Part shown: positions 1 through 12,530 of the stretch, one piece after another
Layout of the letters: each line of letters starts with the position of its first letter
Position numbering within the stretch: position 1 is the stretch's first letter
Source: Acanthornis magna
Lineage: Eukaryota; Chordata; Aves; Passeriformes; Acanthizidae
Length of the DNA stretch: 64,000 nucleotides
Reading direction: 5' to 3'
Assembly (NCBI GenBank): GCA_036785705.1
Contig: JAWUZG010000006.1
Span: 124,001 to 188,000, forward strand
Position numbers and translations under genes: made by a program
The notes under the pieces: model-generated
What the model was told of the DNA's origin: nothing
Databases searched by the model: none
Seen by the model: the letters and a program-made list of their open reading frames with translations, nothing else

Positions 1-1554
1 CTCTTCTATTCCACTTTACTTGCTTGAGCTCATTCCTCAAAACACTTGCTGCTGCCTTATTTATACGACTTTTTCAGGCCTCCTTGTTGCAGATTTTGTC
101 TTTCACAGGGTTTGGTCATTCTGGCAGCCTGATTAGTATTTTGCATGCTTATTCTCTCTAAGCATAACCCACGGGCAGTTACTGTGCTGCAAGACTAAGG
201 ACAGGGCTGCTCTACAACGAGTGGTCTTGTTCAATGGGAAAGGATGGATCTGCAATGGCAACTGGGTGGGGGCAGCAGTGCAGACGATGTACTTCTTACA
301 AGTGGCTCATGGTGGGCTAGGAAAGTGTGACACACAGCACAGGCCTGAAGGAATGCACCATACTCTTTTAGAAATCACAAAGATAGTAACAATCAGCTGG
401 GGGGAGGCAGCTGGAGCAAGGCAGAATAGGCACATTTTGCTTTCCTGTCTCACAAAGAGGTTCTGTGGGGTAGAGCAGGTACAAGCTGTCAGGTGTACCT
501 TCAGGTGTTTGGGGGATGCAGTGTTACAGCGTTAGTGTGAAAAGTGAAAAAGCTATTGGCACTTTTGCAAGAAATGGAGGGGAAAAACCTTGCCACCACT
601 AGTCAACAACGCTAAAAAATCCCAAACAAAACAATTTTTGTGAAAGTTTGCTCTAGAGAAACACAGAGAAAAGTTTTGGAAAACAATCTGGTGCCAATAT
701 GTAGAGTATATGTAGTAGTTTTTTTACTGTAAATCGGGTCCTGTTGCATAATTTTTTCCTCTGACCTTCACTTTTCTATGAACTTTGCAAACCCCATATA
801 AGATGATGGGATTCTGATGGGGAAACACTTCCAGAAATCTTCTGCTAGGCTTCTTTTTTATTTTCTTCTTAAACCTATAGCTGTGTATCTTTTAGCATAA
901 TGTGGACTGTTTGGACTGTTTAATTTGCCTGGTATGTCCTTCTTGTCCTGGTGTTGCTAGAGTAAAAAGTGAGGTTGTTTAGTCCTGTTGCATCAGAACA
1001 TTGCCTTGCTGGTTTTTGCAGCCTATTTCTGGGGCTGTTCTGGTTGGAAGGACTCTTTCTGGAACATGGTTGGCATTGTCAATAGTATTTCAAAGGAAGA
1101 GCTCTCAAAGGAGCATTTACCACGAAAATCAATCTTCCTTCACTCTTCTGGGTATACATCACCTGATGTGTTTACTCTTTTCATGGCTGATGATTTGCAG
1201 ACATCCCATATTCTACAAATATACTTCTCCCTACACAGCTCCTCCATCTGACAACATCACAGTTTATAGCAGAAAGTCTTGTTATTAGTCCCAAAGCTTC
1301 TGACCTTGCACACTCCTATTAAATTTCATCCCATTTCTATTACCCTTCCAGATAATCCAGCCCCTGCTCTGTGAACCCCCAACTCTCCCTCCAGACATGT
1401 AGGTCTCAGGGAATCTATTTGTTTGTTTTTATACTTTTGTGCCAGTCATTAATACAAGTATTAAGTGAGATTGGTCTCAACCCCCGAGGGTTTTTCATTA
1501 TTAACCTTCCTGAAGTTTAACAATTCCCTTCCTGCCACATGCTCCTCTAACAGG
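1..1554. other. AT-rich unique DNA, no gene seen
   Basis: I see no exon, RNA gene or recognisable repeat. The open frames here (104 codons at 221-535 and 87 to 95 codons at 988-1288, plus strand) resemble no protein family I know and lie in ordinary AT-rich sequence, so they are read as chance ORFs. Confidence 0.6.
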
Positions 1555-1905
1555 CTATAGCTAAGGGGAGGGCAAGCCTGCCCTGGCCCCTGTGACCCCT
1601 TTCAGCAGATGCCTTTGGGGCACAGGGCAGGCTGCCCTTTCCCTGATCGCCACTGGGAAGCCTTGGAGGAGGAGCTGCTGGAGCAGAGCTGACAAGTTCA
1701 CATGGTGAGCTCTGCCTCTGCAGCCAGGAGAGGCAGAGAGACACAGCCAGCCTTTGGAGATGGCAGGGGGATATATGAAAGGGCAGCAAGAAAGGCCTTG
1801 TAGAATTTTCTTTGATCCAGGAAATGAGCAGGTATTGCTCAGCTGAAAGCCTGGCTGGAGGAAAGGGCCTGCCCTGCCAGGGCACCGAGGCTGGGGGAGA
1901 GATTT
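1555..1905. other. GC-richer block of unknown nature
   Basis: The composition shifts to G+C-rich, rich in CTG/CAG and CCT/AGG words but with few CpG pairs. Two overlapping minus-strand frames (112 and 122 codons, 1547-1929) stay open mainly because stop codons are rare in such sequence. Neither translation shows a domain, signal peptide or family match I recognise. It could be an old repeat, a UTR-like exon or simply a GC-rich patch. Confidence 0.4.
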
Positions 1906-4535
1906 ATTTGCAGTCCCCTTTGCTTTCACTCTTTCACTCAGCAGAGATGAGGACAGATATTTCTTCTGTTAATAGAGTTTACTGCTCCAGCTGGCATTCG
2001 AACAAAACCGCCTTTCTGAGATGCTGAGGTACTCCACTCAGGCAATAGATCTCAGCACTTAATCCTAAAACCTCCTGTTGATTTGAGGTCTGCTAGAGTT
2101 ACAAAAGAATAAAAAAAATAAAGTAGAAAGCTGAGAAACAACCTCCCTTTCACCAGGCGGTACAACATAAGGCATTGTACTAAATCTGACTAAAGGTGTT
2201 TTTAGCAACACAGAGCTTGCAGAGTCTTGCAGTGCCAAATGTGTGAGTCTAGTGTGTTGAATTTGTTAGTTTATTGATGATTGCACACATTTAGTCTTTT
2301 GGAAGAATAAATTACTCAGTATAACAATACACAGTAATGATAGCCTTTTCTGACTTTGTGTGGTCAGAAATGATGTATAGAGACAAAATGCTAAACACCA
2401 TGTTTTGTGGACAATAATTGTTAGGAGTAAAGTGTGTTTTCTTTTGTTACAACACTTACGAACATGTCAAAGTTGAGATACCATACTGATGCTTGTGCTG
2501 ATACTTAGCACTTTGCATGTTCACAGCCCTGTACAAACATTAATGAACCAATGTAAACAATCATTTTCATCATGTGGCTTAATATAATAAGGCATTGTGA
2601 ACCTTGTTTTGCCTCTGTATGCACAAGGGATTGTAATTTACGCTCCTTTCCATGCGCAATGAAGGCTATTCCTGTCATCTACCCTCTCACAATCATCCTT
2701 TTCCTGTGCAGTTCCCACTGAAGGGGGGGACAGGGCTCTAAAGAGCCTGGGCCATAATTTGGTTGGCTCTCTTCCAGCTTTCTAGATGGTGCCAGTTTGC
2801 TCCAGGCTTCCTCTGTGCTATATCATTGCAAATCCCTTTTTGAGGGGTGTCGTTTCCCCCACATCTGGAATTACCTCTCTCACTGCACTGCCAGGAATAA
2901 AAGCCCACCTGCATTTCAAAAGTGCATGTCTGCTACGTTGTCTTACACATTTGTCAGCAGGAAAGCACTGCCTGCATTGTGCTATTTTTTAAAATTTATT
3001 TTATTTTAGAATGTTAGTTAGCCTTTTGCTTCAAGCTAGGAGTATGTGCATCTATTTTGCCAGCATGATTTCAAAGAGCTGTATTTCAGATATTAAGTGT
3101 GCACTCTCAGGACTTGCAAGAGCTCGAGCAAGTAAATTAGCAGACCAGAATGAAGTCAAGTGAAGTACCAAAGGGCTCCAGATACTTTAGGATTACAGCA
3201 GAAAGCATAATATGAGGGCCAGCTCTCCCAGTTGTTGAAAGTGTGCTTGGAGAGAGGTGAGAAGACAGCAGCCTCTACCAGCTGGTGCTAAGTCCCACAG
3301 CACTGATTACAAGCTGAAGAAATCTTTACTGGTGGTATCTCCATATCATACCCAGCTGTGAGCAGGGAATTGCCTTTGTAGCCAAACTGGCCATGTCCTG
3401 TGAAACCACAGGATTTATTGACTTCATGGCAAGATCAGGCTCTTTTGCCTCCAGGAATGGTTAGCCTCTTTGCACAAAAGGTTAAGGTGAAAGGTGTGGG
3501 TGTTAATGTTATTTATGCTGTTAGTGGACTACAGAGTTCCACACTGGCTAAAATGTGATGAATTGAGCAGAAATAATTGAAGTCTGTGTCCTGCACAGTG
3601 TTGAGGGGAGACATGCACCTGACAGCTGATACAGTTAAGCATTTGCAGCTTAAAGGTGCATATCCTCTGTGCTTCTTGGGGAGCAAACAGGAGTTGAATT
3701 ATTCACGTTATTCAGTGCAGATGTCTGGCTTTTAGTCTCATCATTCATCATTGCTCAGCAAACACCTGTGTTCATACATTGCATCATAAATACTGCAAAA
3801 TGAATTGTGAATTTTATGCTCCTTGAATAGAACTTGGACTCACAGCCACACAATAAGATGCACAATGACCATGCTGTATTACTTGTTAAGTATATATTGG
3901 AGAATAATGGTTGAACCCAGTTATTTCTGGATATATGAGAGACATATTTCTGGATTTATTTTTTTTTTATACTTAATACACCCTGGGCCAGCAGGGGATT
4001 GTGCTCTGTTGGGCTAGACTTAGGCATGCCAAAGTCATGTCTGTGATGAGACTCCCTGTAATGCTATTTTTAAATTTATTGATTGAAGGGGCTAAAGTAG
4101 GTCTGTAATTTGTTTTATCCTGTAATTTTGAAAGCAACAACTTTAAGAAGTCTCATTCATATTGATAGCCACAGTGATGAGCTCAGGAACTGAATGTAGG
4201 GCCAGACAAGAATTCCACAGGTCAAAGGTACAAACCTTGTAAAAAATCCTGAATTATTCTGGCCTTTCTTGGGAAGAAAGGTAAAGAAAAATTCCATATC
4301 TACTTGGACAAAGAACTGCTTTCAAAACATACCTTAAGAAGTGGACAAAAAGCTTAAAGCAAATGAAAAACACAGCTTTATTGTTGCCGTTAGGAAAAAC
4401 GAGGATTAAATTAAATTGCTGCACTGGTTTAAATCTTGCAAAATAGGTGAAAAGAGTAGTACCTTATGTATATCAGTTCTTCAGTCATAAGAAACTGGCT
4501 GGTCAAGTCACTAGAGTAAAAGGACTCTAAAAGAA
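1906..4535. other. AT-rich unique DNA, no gene seen
   Basis: No recognisable exon or repeat. Small frames (64 to 71 codons) at 1812-2027, 2786-3009 and 3823-4017 carry no recognisable domain. A short T-run lies near 3960. Nothing else stands out. Confidence 0.6.
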
Positions 4536-4745
4536 GTTGAAAGAGACCTCCAGGAGGTCATCTAGTACAGTCCCTTGTTCAGAGCAGGTCTGATTAGATC
4601 AGGTTTCTGTGTCAGGGCTGTGTCCACTCAAATCTTGAATATCTCCAAAGAGGGAGATCTGCAGCTCCTCTGGGCAAGCTGCAATATTTGACCACCTTGT
4701 CTTAAAAAACCTTGTCTTAAAAAATGTTTTCTTAAAAAAGGTTCA
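4536..4745 (-). mobile_element. CR1 LINE 3'-end fragment
   Basis: Read on the plus strand, this begins with the reverse complement of a CR1 3' end: a GTTGAAAGAGACCTCC block, then GGTCATCTAGT. It continues through the typical order, with an AGAGCAGGT box, AATATCTCCAAAGAGGGAGA and CTCTGGGCAAGCTG, and fades into AT-rich sequence after about 4720. CR1 is the dominant LINE of birds, and most copies are 5'-truncated like this one. The copy is well diverged and has lost the terminal 8-bp repeats, so it is old. The outer boundary at 4745 is approximate. Confidence 0.85.
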
Positions 4746-4989
4746 ACAGAACTGTATTGCAGTGGCTGGGGACAGATAACAAGAACTGTTGATGGAGTGT
4801 GAGCCACCACTCCAAGAGATTTCCACCAGTCTGGAAATGACTGACCGGTGTGTACTGGTGTGTTCTGCTAAGCCATACCATAAACCACCACCAGCAGCCA
4901 CTAGTGACGTGCTGACGAAAAAAGAAAATGACACTTGAAAGTTATTGGCTCAGGAATTTCCAGAGTGGGTTTTTTTAAATGTAGCTCAA

Positions 4990-5260
4990 GTCCCGCTAGA
5001 GGTGAAATCAAAGTGGAGCAGGTACAAAGCAGGGCTGTGAAAATGATTGATTATGGGCAATAGGGAGGAATAAGAGTGTTTGGCTGTTCAGAGAAGTCAA
5101 ATGAAGTCTTTGAAAGGCTTCTTACTGCTCTCTGTAAGTTCATTACTGCTAATAGGTATAATGGGAAGAAATAGATGAAGACTGTTAATTAGAAAAAGGT
5201 TTTAAACAAGAGCATGGTGAGGCCTTGGAGCAGCTTTCAGAAGAAGCAGTTGTAAAAATA
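4990..5260 (+). mobile_element. Decayed CR1 LINE fragment, opposite strand
   Basis: This matches the CR1 reverse-transcriptase C-terminal region in the plus orientation. It shows GAGCAGGT...AGGGCTGTGAAAATGATTGAT, then TTTGGCTGTTCAGAGAAG, then an ATTGCTCTCT-like stretch (TTACTGCTCTCTGTAAG). Near 5215-5245 it has GTGAGGCCTTGGAGCAG, the equivalent of the CR1 '...GTGAGGCACTGGAACAG' block. The block order agrees with CR1, but there are many substitutions and small gaps, so no coding potential remains. It lies 245 bp from a CR1 piece in the reverse orientation. Confidence 0.75.
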
Positions 5261-7140
5261 CATGAAACAGAAACAAAACCAAATAGACTTTGACATGGCG
5301 GTCTGCAGGGGCAGTCTTTTGCTCAATATTCAATTTGTGATTTCAGGGTAGACATTGTGTTCGGGGGTAATTTGCCTGGCATTTCAGTACGTATGGTAGC
5401 ATTTTAGTTGTGCCTGTCACGCTCTGTTATTTCCTGAGCACAGGAGGAGTAACAGCGTGCCTGCAATTTGCTTGGCAAATCCCAGGTGCTCCCCAGTGCC
5501 TGCACCTTGCATGCATGTGGAAGGGCTTGGCAAATCACGCAAAGGTCGCAGTGCAGGAAGCCCACGTTAGGCTAGGGACTTTGCTGGTGTTTCAGTTCAC
5601 TGGGAATGATCTTTGTCTGTACATTTCTGCTGAGGAAGTCCAAAATAAAAATATGTTAGTCCATAATAAGAGACATTTGTGAAAGAGACTGAAGAATTTG
5701 TACTCAGTGTGTATGCTGGGCCCCTATGCTTTCCAACTCAGAGTATTTTTCCATGACTAAACAAAAATAGCCATTTCCTTAGAATAGTGACTGAATTTTT
5801 TTCAATTGTATGTTTTATATGGCATAATTATATGCCCTTACAAACAATTTAAGCCAAATTATGCAATTGAAAGTTTAGCTAGTGCTTTTTAATCCACTTA
5901 AGAGTTTTGTTTTTGATAGCCTGGTAGTGAAGCAAACTAAATTAACGTGAATTCCACATGAAAGATGGTTCTAGTATTTGTGATTGTGAGGTAATGACTT
6001 GAAATTCTCCATAGTTGCAGCATTTCTGTATTTTGTATTTAATTTTAAAACTGTTACAGTTTTAGTGGCCATAAATGGAACAGAGTAATATGAGAGAATT
6101 GATGAAACACATATTTGACTGGAAAATCACAGGTTAATGTTAAATGTATCTGTAACAATGAGGAGGCTTAGGCAAAATGCAGAAATATCAATAAGCAAAT
6201 AGTAAGAGGCAATGGATGACCTGTGAGATCAAAATAAGGAAAAGAATGGAAATATTAAAGAATAGTTAAGATGCTTATTTTGGAACAGGAAAGTATTAAG
6301 GAAGTTATCAAAAGAATAGTTTCTATTCCAGTGTTTAAAATTCAAAAAGAGAGATTAGAAAATAGCAGTGCTGATGAGAAATGGAATGATCAATGGTTTG
6401 GAAAGGCATATGCTGCTAAAAAAGAAAACAGAAGCTTCCTGTCTAAAAGGGGATGTCTGCCAGATAATCAGCTGACGTTTGCATCGAGGTCAGTCACCAA
6501 CAGTGACTGCAGCATCTCTAAGTTTTTGGACAAGAAAAGTGTTTGAACTAGATTGATCCGTAAGAGTATTTACGCTGAATTCATGGAACTGCAGACTAAG
6601 TTGTATGAGCCCCTGTTGTGTTGGTTTCGATCAGGTTTTGCCTAGCAAAGTTCAGCATTATTGTATTTTTTGTCACTGGGAGTTTTTATTTATGTGCAAA
6701 GCTAAAAATAATGGCATATGTAGTGCATTTCAAATGTCACCTTTTAGCACAAGCACAGACTTTCAACTCTGCTGACCACTGAGCTTCTGAGATTATTTGT
6801 TGGGATGAATGACCCTATCCAAAGCACAGATTGGATAAATCCATGCAAATTTGCCAGCTTCTGGAACAAAACTTTCATCAATTTCTTGTAGCGTTTTGCA
6901 TATAATTGCATGTATGATCACAGCTATTATTGTGGCTGTTTCTAAGTGGTTTTTGTGCTGCCAACGTGAATGAGTGTTTGATGTCTGGAGAAAGGAGTGT
7001 TTTTGCAAATGAAATCTGGAGGTTTTGCATCACCGTACTGGGAAAAGCTGAAAGCAAGGTGATCAACCACACTGCAGCTTTCATGTGCCAGCTTTCATCC
7101 TGGCACCAATACATTTCAACATGAGGGAGAGAACTTTTTT
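5261..7140. other. Unique AT-rich DNA, no gene seen
   Basis: No recognised repeat or exon. Frames of about 90 codons at 5410-5682 and 6271-6546 (plus) have no recognisable domain and are not flanked by convincing splice signals. Confidence 0.55.
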
Positions 7141-7235
7141 ATGGGGAAGAGATGCAGATTTTCTCAAGCTAATCAGCTGAGTTTGTATATTCATTAATAA
7201 TTGTTGCAATCCACTTGAGAACTTGCCCAGATTTA
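7141..7235. promoter_or_regulatory. Possible conserved noncoding block
   Basis: A low-complexity-free AT-rich stretch with closely packed homeodomain-type and related words: CTAATCAGCTGAG, TTCATTAATAATTGTTGCAAT, then CCACTTGAGA (an NKX2-type core). The style is that of vertebrate conserved noncoding elements. Motif density is the only evidence, as conservation cannot be tested here. Confidence 0.2.
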
Positions 7236-10200
7236 GTCAGACCTGTAACAGAAATCAAGGTATTGCTTAAAGGTCTATTGAAGAAATTTCCCTGTCCAAG
7301 TTCCCTTTGGAGTTAGCTCGAAATCTACAGTCCTTGGTCCAGCAAAACTTAATTATTATTTGAGTAAGAATTCCAGCATTTTGCTCCATAACTTCAAGAG
7401 ATGTTAGGGTTTTTAGAAAACAACTGAAGTGCATTGTTATGGTAAGTGTTTTGGTATAATGACAGTACACCAAGATCTACATTTAATTTAAAATCAATTT
7501 TTTAGTTTTAATATTATTGATTCCAAAAGTCATTAGGTTTGATACAAGCCTTTTTTTTACCCATTACCAATACTTGAATAGCAGTTGCTGTTCACATTTT
7601 ATGGATGGAGAGAATGATGTGATTGTTGTTCTTTGATAAGAAATAAAGTTCTGATTCATACCAGAACACTAACTTTGTGGATGCAAGTTTATAAAAATTT
7701 CTTTTTTAGGAACTACTTAATTCCTTATTTTTCAATTATTATTTCTGAAATATGTTTTATGTTCAAGATATAGTTCCAGACCTGAATTAAATGTCTTTGA
7801 GTCCAAAGAAATATGCTAAAAGAAAATATTTGTTTGGGCACCAAAAACTTGATCCAAATGTTGGTGTCAACATGCTTTTGATTAGGTCAGTATGTAACAT
7901 CTTTGTAGTTACACCTTAAATTTAAATGGCTTGGAAAGCTGGAGTACTATTTTTAGGAAACAAATAAAACTTTTTAGACAATAGATTTTATTAATGTATA
8001 TTAAACTTAGGTATAAGTAGGAAGATCAGTTAGAGCATATAGAGTGGGGGTGTTTGGGAAGTTGGAATACAGTCCTATCAGAGAAATAACATGTGCATCG
8101 CAGAAATATATACTAAAACAGAGTTTAATGTTACAGTATTTTTATTTGTTGTCGAAAGAAATAAATCCTTTTATGTCAGCATAGGTGGAAGAAACCAGCT
8201 CATGGAATCTCTTCTGGGCTCAAAGGAGAGCATTAGTTTTAGTAAGAAATTTTTGGTAAAGCCCAGATGCTGTAGATTTCTATTGGGATTACAGTAGAAA
8301 GCAGAAATTTTGAAGGAGAGCTATAGGGATGTTCCTTACCCTTGATAGGGAAAGTTTTTCTGCAGATATAGATTATCATGCAAACAGAAATGACTCTTTT
8401 CTTTTTTACCTCAGTGGATATTGGCATTGTTAGTGTGAAAAACATGTATGTATAAAAACCTGGAAGCTGGAAACCTTCCTTTGTGCATAAATAAATGTTT
8501 TTTTAGTAATAAATTAATTACAGCCTGTTTACTGAAGCACATTCTTATATCTTGTAGCCTCACTCAGCTATGTCAGATATTTCTATGAAGAGTTAACCAT
8601 TTGATCAATTAATGGCTTCAAAAAGCAAACCAAGAAGAACACCTACAGTTTTTGTGTTGTTTTCCCCTTTCCCAGCTCAGTAAAAACAACTTTTCCTGAT
8701 TTCCTGAGGTTGGCAAAGGCTTTTCAACAGCTCTCTCTAAATCATTGAGAGTATTATATTTCAGCTTCCTGGAGGAAAATGAGCATGGTCTGAGTCAAGG
8801 CAGTAGTTTTAAGTGGTCCTCAGGGGCATAGCATCAAATTGCACTGTTGGTGCAATTTTTCTGTCATCATATGAAGGCAGCAGCTGTTGCATCAATGGAA
8901 TTTTTGGATTAGGAAATTCTTGAGGCCAAATCCTGCCCTTGTTTCTATGGCCAGCTTGAAGCAGAACTTGTCCAGTGTGCAGGAGTGAAGACCAAGGCAT
9001 GAAGTGCTATGAAAAGTCAGGTCTGGGAAGGCTGTGAAGCCAAACCATGTGTACATGATTGCTTGTGTTGAGTAGGAGCAGATGCAGAAGTGCCAGTCAG
9101 CTTTTTGTTGGAGAAGAGTAAAATTTGAAGTCTTGGTTCTTCCTTAAAGAAGTTCACCCTGGGCCAGAATTATTATTACAAGCAGCATGTAAGTAACAGA
9201 CCTGTGTCAACAGTGGAGCTGGATCTCCTGGAAATTACATTTGTTCCCAAAGCTCACTTTAGTTGGAGAAGCTTTTCTTAGCAGCTTTTTTTCCCCCTCC
9301 AACTGGTTTGCAAGTTCAGATTTTCCAGGTTCTTGAAGACTCAAGAAGTGCTTATCACTTGCTGTCAGCAGGATGGCAGACCTGTGTGTCTGTGTCCCCC
9401 AGAGCCTTCACTGGCACTCGCTGGCTTTTTTTGGGTTTCCCAGGACTTTACTCATGCAGGAGTGGGCACTGGTGTCACATTGTGACCGTGGACAGTGTAA
9501 AGCCTTGGGAAGCTGTTTGTCCATGTTTGGTGTCGGGGACAGAGCTGTCCCAGGGCAGCAAGGCTGAGCTCCTCAGAGCACATTTCTATTTCTCGTGCTA
9601 AAATGTGTTTCTGAATACTAATTACCATTTACAACTATTTTTATGTCTGCTTAAGAACTTAGCTCAAGGGGAGAAAAAAAAATTATGGTAATAGTTTCAA
9701 AAGACCACAAAGGCCACATTTTTTAGCAAAGCATTTTGCTTGCTTTACATTAAACATGCCCTCAAGTTCCATATTTATTTTTAATATATTACTCCTACAT
9801 CTTCTCTTCCCCCATAGTGATTTTCCCTTGCTGAATAAGATCCACTCCGCTTTCCTTATCCCAAACAGAGCTGTCAATCTTAAAGTTTAAATTGGCATCA
9901 TCCTTTCCCAGCCCCAGCTGCCCTTGACTTTCTTCAAGTTTTTGTCAGTATGATCTAAGTATAGTGCACTTGTACCCATATATTTTAAAATATATACTGG
10001 GTTTGTTTCTTTTAGGTAGTACCCAGTCTATCACAATGGTCAAAATTGTTTCTGGCATCCATGGAGATAATTATAATATGTCATAATGTTGTGAATTGTG
10101 TATTGTATTAATATCCTTACATCACATGGAGAATTCAAGATATGAAAAATTGTTCCAGATAGTCAGGAATCTAAAGATTGTTTTTCTATACTCTTTAGCA

Positions 10201-11060
10201 TGATTGATTAACAAACTTAGCTTAGATGAGAAATATCCCTATGAGGCTTTTCTGGATTTATTTTGACTGCAAATGAGACCTGTTTCAAATTTTGAGCTGA
10301 GATGAAATGCATTTAACAAGGGTTATGGTATGATCAGTGGCAAAGCTATTAGAGAGAATTTCTTGCTATTTTTAAGGCCACACTGTTCCTTCTTCCTTCA
10401 TCCCAGTGATTTTTATTTATTTTTTCTTCTTCCCCAAATATCTTTTTTTGTTTTGACAGGTTTTCTTGTTCAAATTTGTATTTTATTTTAAATCTTCAAA
10501 GCAAAAGACATCATTGCCATGGTGGATTGTAATACATGATATTTCTAACTGAACTTTTGGTCCACTTGTGAGAGTTCTCTGTTATGGAAGCTGCCAAGAC
10601 CCCAGTGTGAATGCAGCATGGGTCTATGTATTTAGAATTTGGACATCACGTATATGTAGTAAAAGCCTGAATTTTGATATGGTATGGATTATGTATTAAA
10701 AAGAAATTGGCATATTCAAACACATTTTATGATTTAAGGGATAAATAACATGTATTTGGTATAACAGTATCAAAGATGCTCTATGCCAAAGAGTATTCAG
10801 ACAATTTCCTGCAAAAGTTGGAGTTTGAATGAATAAGCTGTTAACTTTATTACCTTCAAGCCTTTGTATCTCTAAGTACCACAATATCAGAGTTTCTGCC
10901 ATAAAAATATGCAGTGTCTGACTGCAATACATATTGCGAACTGTTTAGTTGTAATATTTTGTTAATGAAACAGGGGTTTTTCCTGTATTTAGCTCCTGTT
11001 TGATAGTTCTATTTCAAAGAACACTAAACTCAAGAATTTATCTAATTTTATGCACTCCCA
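7236..11060. other. Unique AT-rich DNA, no gene seen
   Basis: No exon, RNA gene or repeat that I can name. The plus-strand frame of 112 codons at 9263-9601 sits in a mildly GC-richer patch and has no recognisable family signature. Several ATTTATT and T-rich runs occur but do not form a longer repeat. Confidence 0.55.
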
Positions 11061-11123
11061 ATAAAGGAAGTTGGACTGGATGACATCTAGAGGCTCCTTC
11101 CAACCAATATTTCTATCACTGTT
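11061..11123 (+). mobile_element. CR1 LINE 3' tail
   Basis: The sequence AAGTTGGACTGGATGACATCTAGAGGCTCCTTCCAACC...TTTCTATCACTG corresponds closely to the last ~60 bases of a CR1 element: the GGACTnGATGAC box, then CCTTCCAACC, then an ATTCTATGAT-like terminal repeat. Everything 5' of it has been lost or was never inserted, as is normal for CR1. Confidence 0.85.
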
Positions 11124-12367
11124 TGATTATTAAAGATACCACTATTAAGTACTTGCAGCCTTGCAATTGTCACCTTTGACAGAGAGAGAGTAACAGATGC
11201 TTATAGTTTAATTTTATTCTTTTAAGAAGGAAAGTTTTTTAGAAGAAAAATGAAGCCAAGACACAGCAATGTCAAATGCAGTAATGGCCCTACCCTTACC
11301 CAACTCTCAGTGAGCATGTAAAGGCCTTAGTGGAGTTTGCTAGTTAACTCATTTAAGTTGTGAAATTCTTTGTAATATAAGCAATATTGGTTTGTGGTTC
11401 CTGTGAAGTTTAGTCTGAAAGGGAATACGCTGGAGACTGTACCTCATAAAGAGCTTGTATCCCATGTTACAGATGCTCATCTTAGGTGGGACAGAAGCAA
11501 TTCTGAGAGTCAGAACAAGCAAGTTTTAGTTTTGGCCATTTTCCCTTCACCTTGGGGGCAGTGAAGTTCAAGTCATAAAGTGCTTTTGCTGAGACTGAGC
11601 TTTCCGGTTGCATATCAGTGTTCCAGCTGGAGTTCTTATTTTTTTTCCTGAATCCTTGGGTTCACTCCATTTTTTCATTTAACTCTGGTAATCAAAAAAG
11701 GAATGATCATCAAGCCACCTAAATTATATCCACACTCCTGTGTAGTTTATTGCACTGTTAAGTAACTCTTTGTTTGATTTGTTTTACAGGTAAGTAGCAC
11801 TTAGAACTGGATAGTCAACAATTTATGGTAAGTATATTTTGTAATTAGCAAAACTAAAATTAAACTCCTGTTTTGTTCTTTAAAGGGAATAGACAAAGTA
11901 GGGGGTTAATCATACAATAGCATTTGTTTCAGATGCTAATCAGAATGTTTGAAGATGTCATTGGGTTTATATTTTTCTCCTTGAAGTGTTATTCATCTGT
12001 TAGAGGAAGAAATAAATACAAATACTCTTGGCAATATTTCAAGGAAGTTGAGCAAACAATATTTACTTTAAACACAGTAAACAAATGAAGGTTTATTTTT
12101 TATTCTCAACTCCTTTCAGTTATAGTAATCTTGGAAGTTGTTTTAACTAAATTAAAATCTCACACACAAATGCAGTGTGTAAACTTTAGTGTCCCTATAA
12201 CTTTTTCTGCCACAGGATAACTAAGGCTCTAATGCTTATCCAGTCTTTGGCTTGATGAAAATACTATTAACACTGAGTTCTTATTTATGCAGTATAATGA
12301 ACAGATCTTAGATCTTGCTTCCTAAAATATGCCTGTGTCAGTTCCCTTCCCCTTCAGCTGGGGAAAT
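11124..12367. other. Unique AT-rich DNA, no gene seen
   Basis: A short (AG)n run occurs near 11181. No other structure was found. Confidence 0.55.
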
Positions 12368-12530
12368 AATCACAGAATAGTTGCAAGGGACCTCTGGAGA
12401 CCATGTAGTCCAAGCCAATAGTGGTGAAGTGACCCTAATAGTAGCAATAGTGTGAAAAGATATCCTCAGCCACTCTCAGGGCTCTGACAAGGCTTGCCAT
12501 CCCCTGTGGGTGCACAGGTGTTATAAAATA
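12368..12530 (-). mobile_element. CR1 LINE 3'-end fragment
   Basis: It opens with AATCACAGAATAG, the CR1 terminal octamer repeat in reverse complement. Next come GCAAGGGACCTCTGGAGACCATGTAGTCCAAGCC, the highly characteristic CR1 3' end on the minus strand. After about 12425 the match weakens (a run of AATAGTGG/AATAGTAGC words and then GCTCTGACAAGG), so the inner limit is uncertain. Confidence 0.85.

Noticed and set aside
1547..1929. Two minus-strand frames of 112 and 122 codons
   Set aside because: They overlap in different frames within a GC-richer patch, show no domain or recognisable family, and are best explained by few stop codons in that composition.
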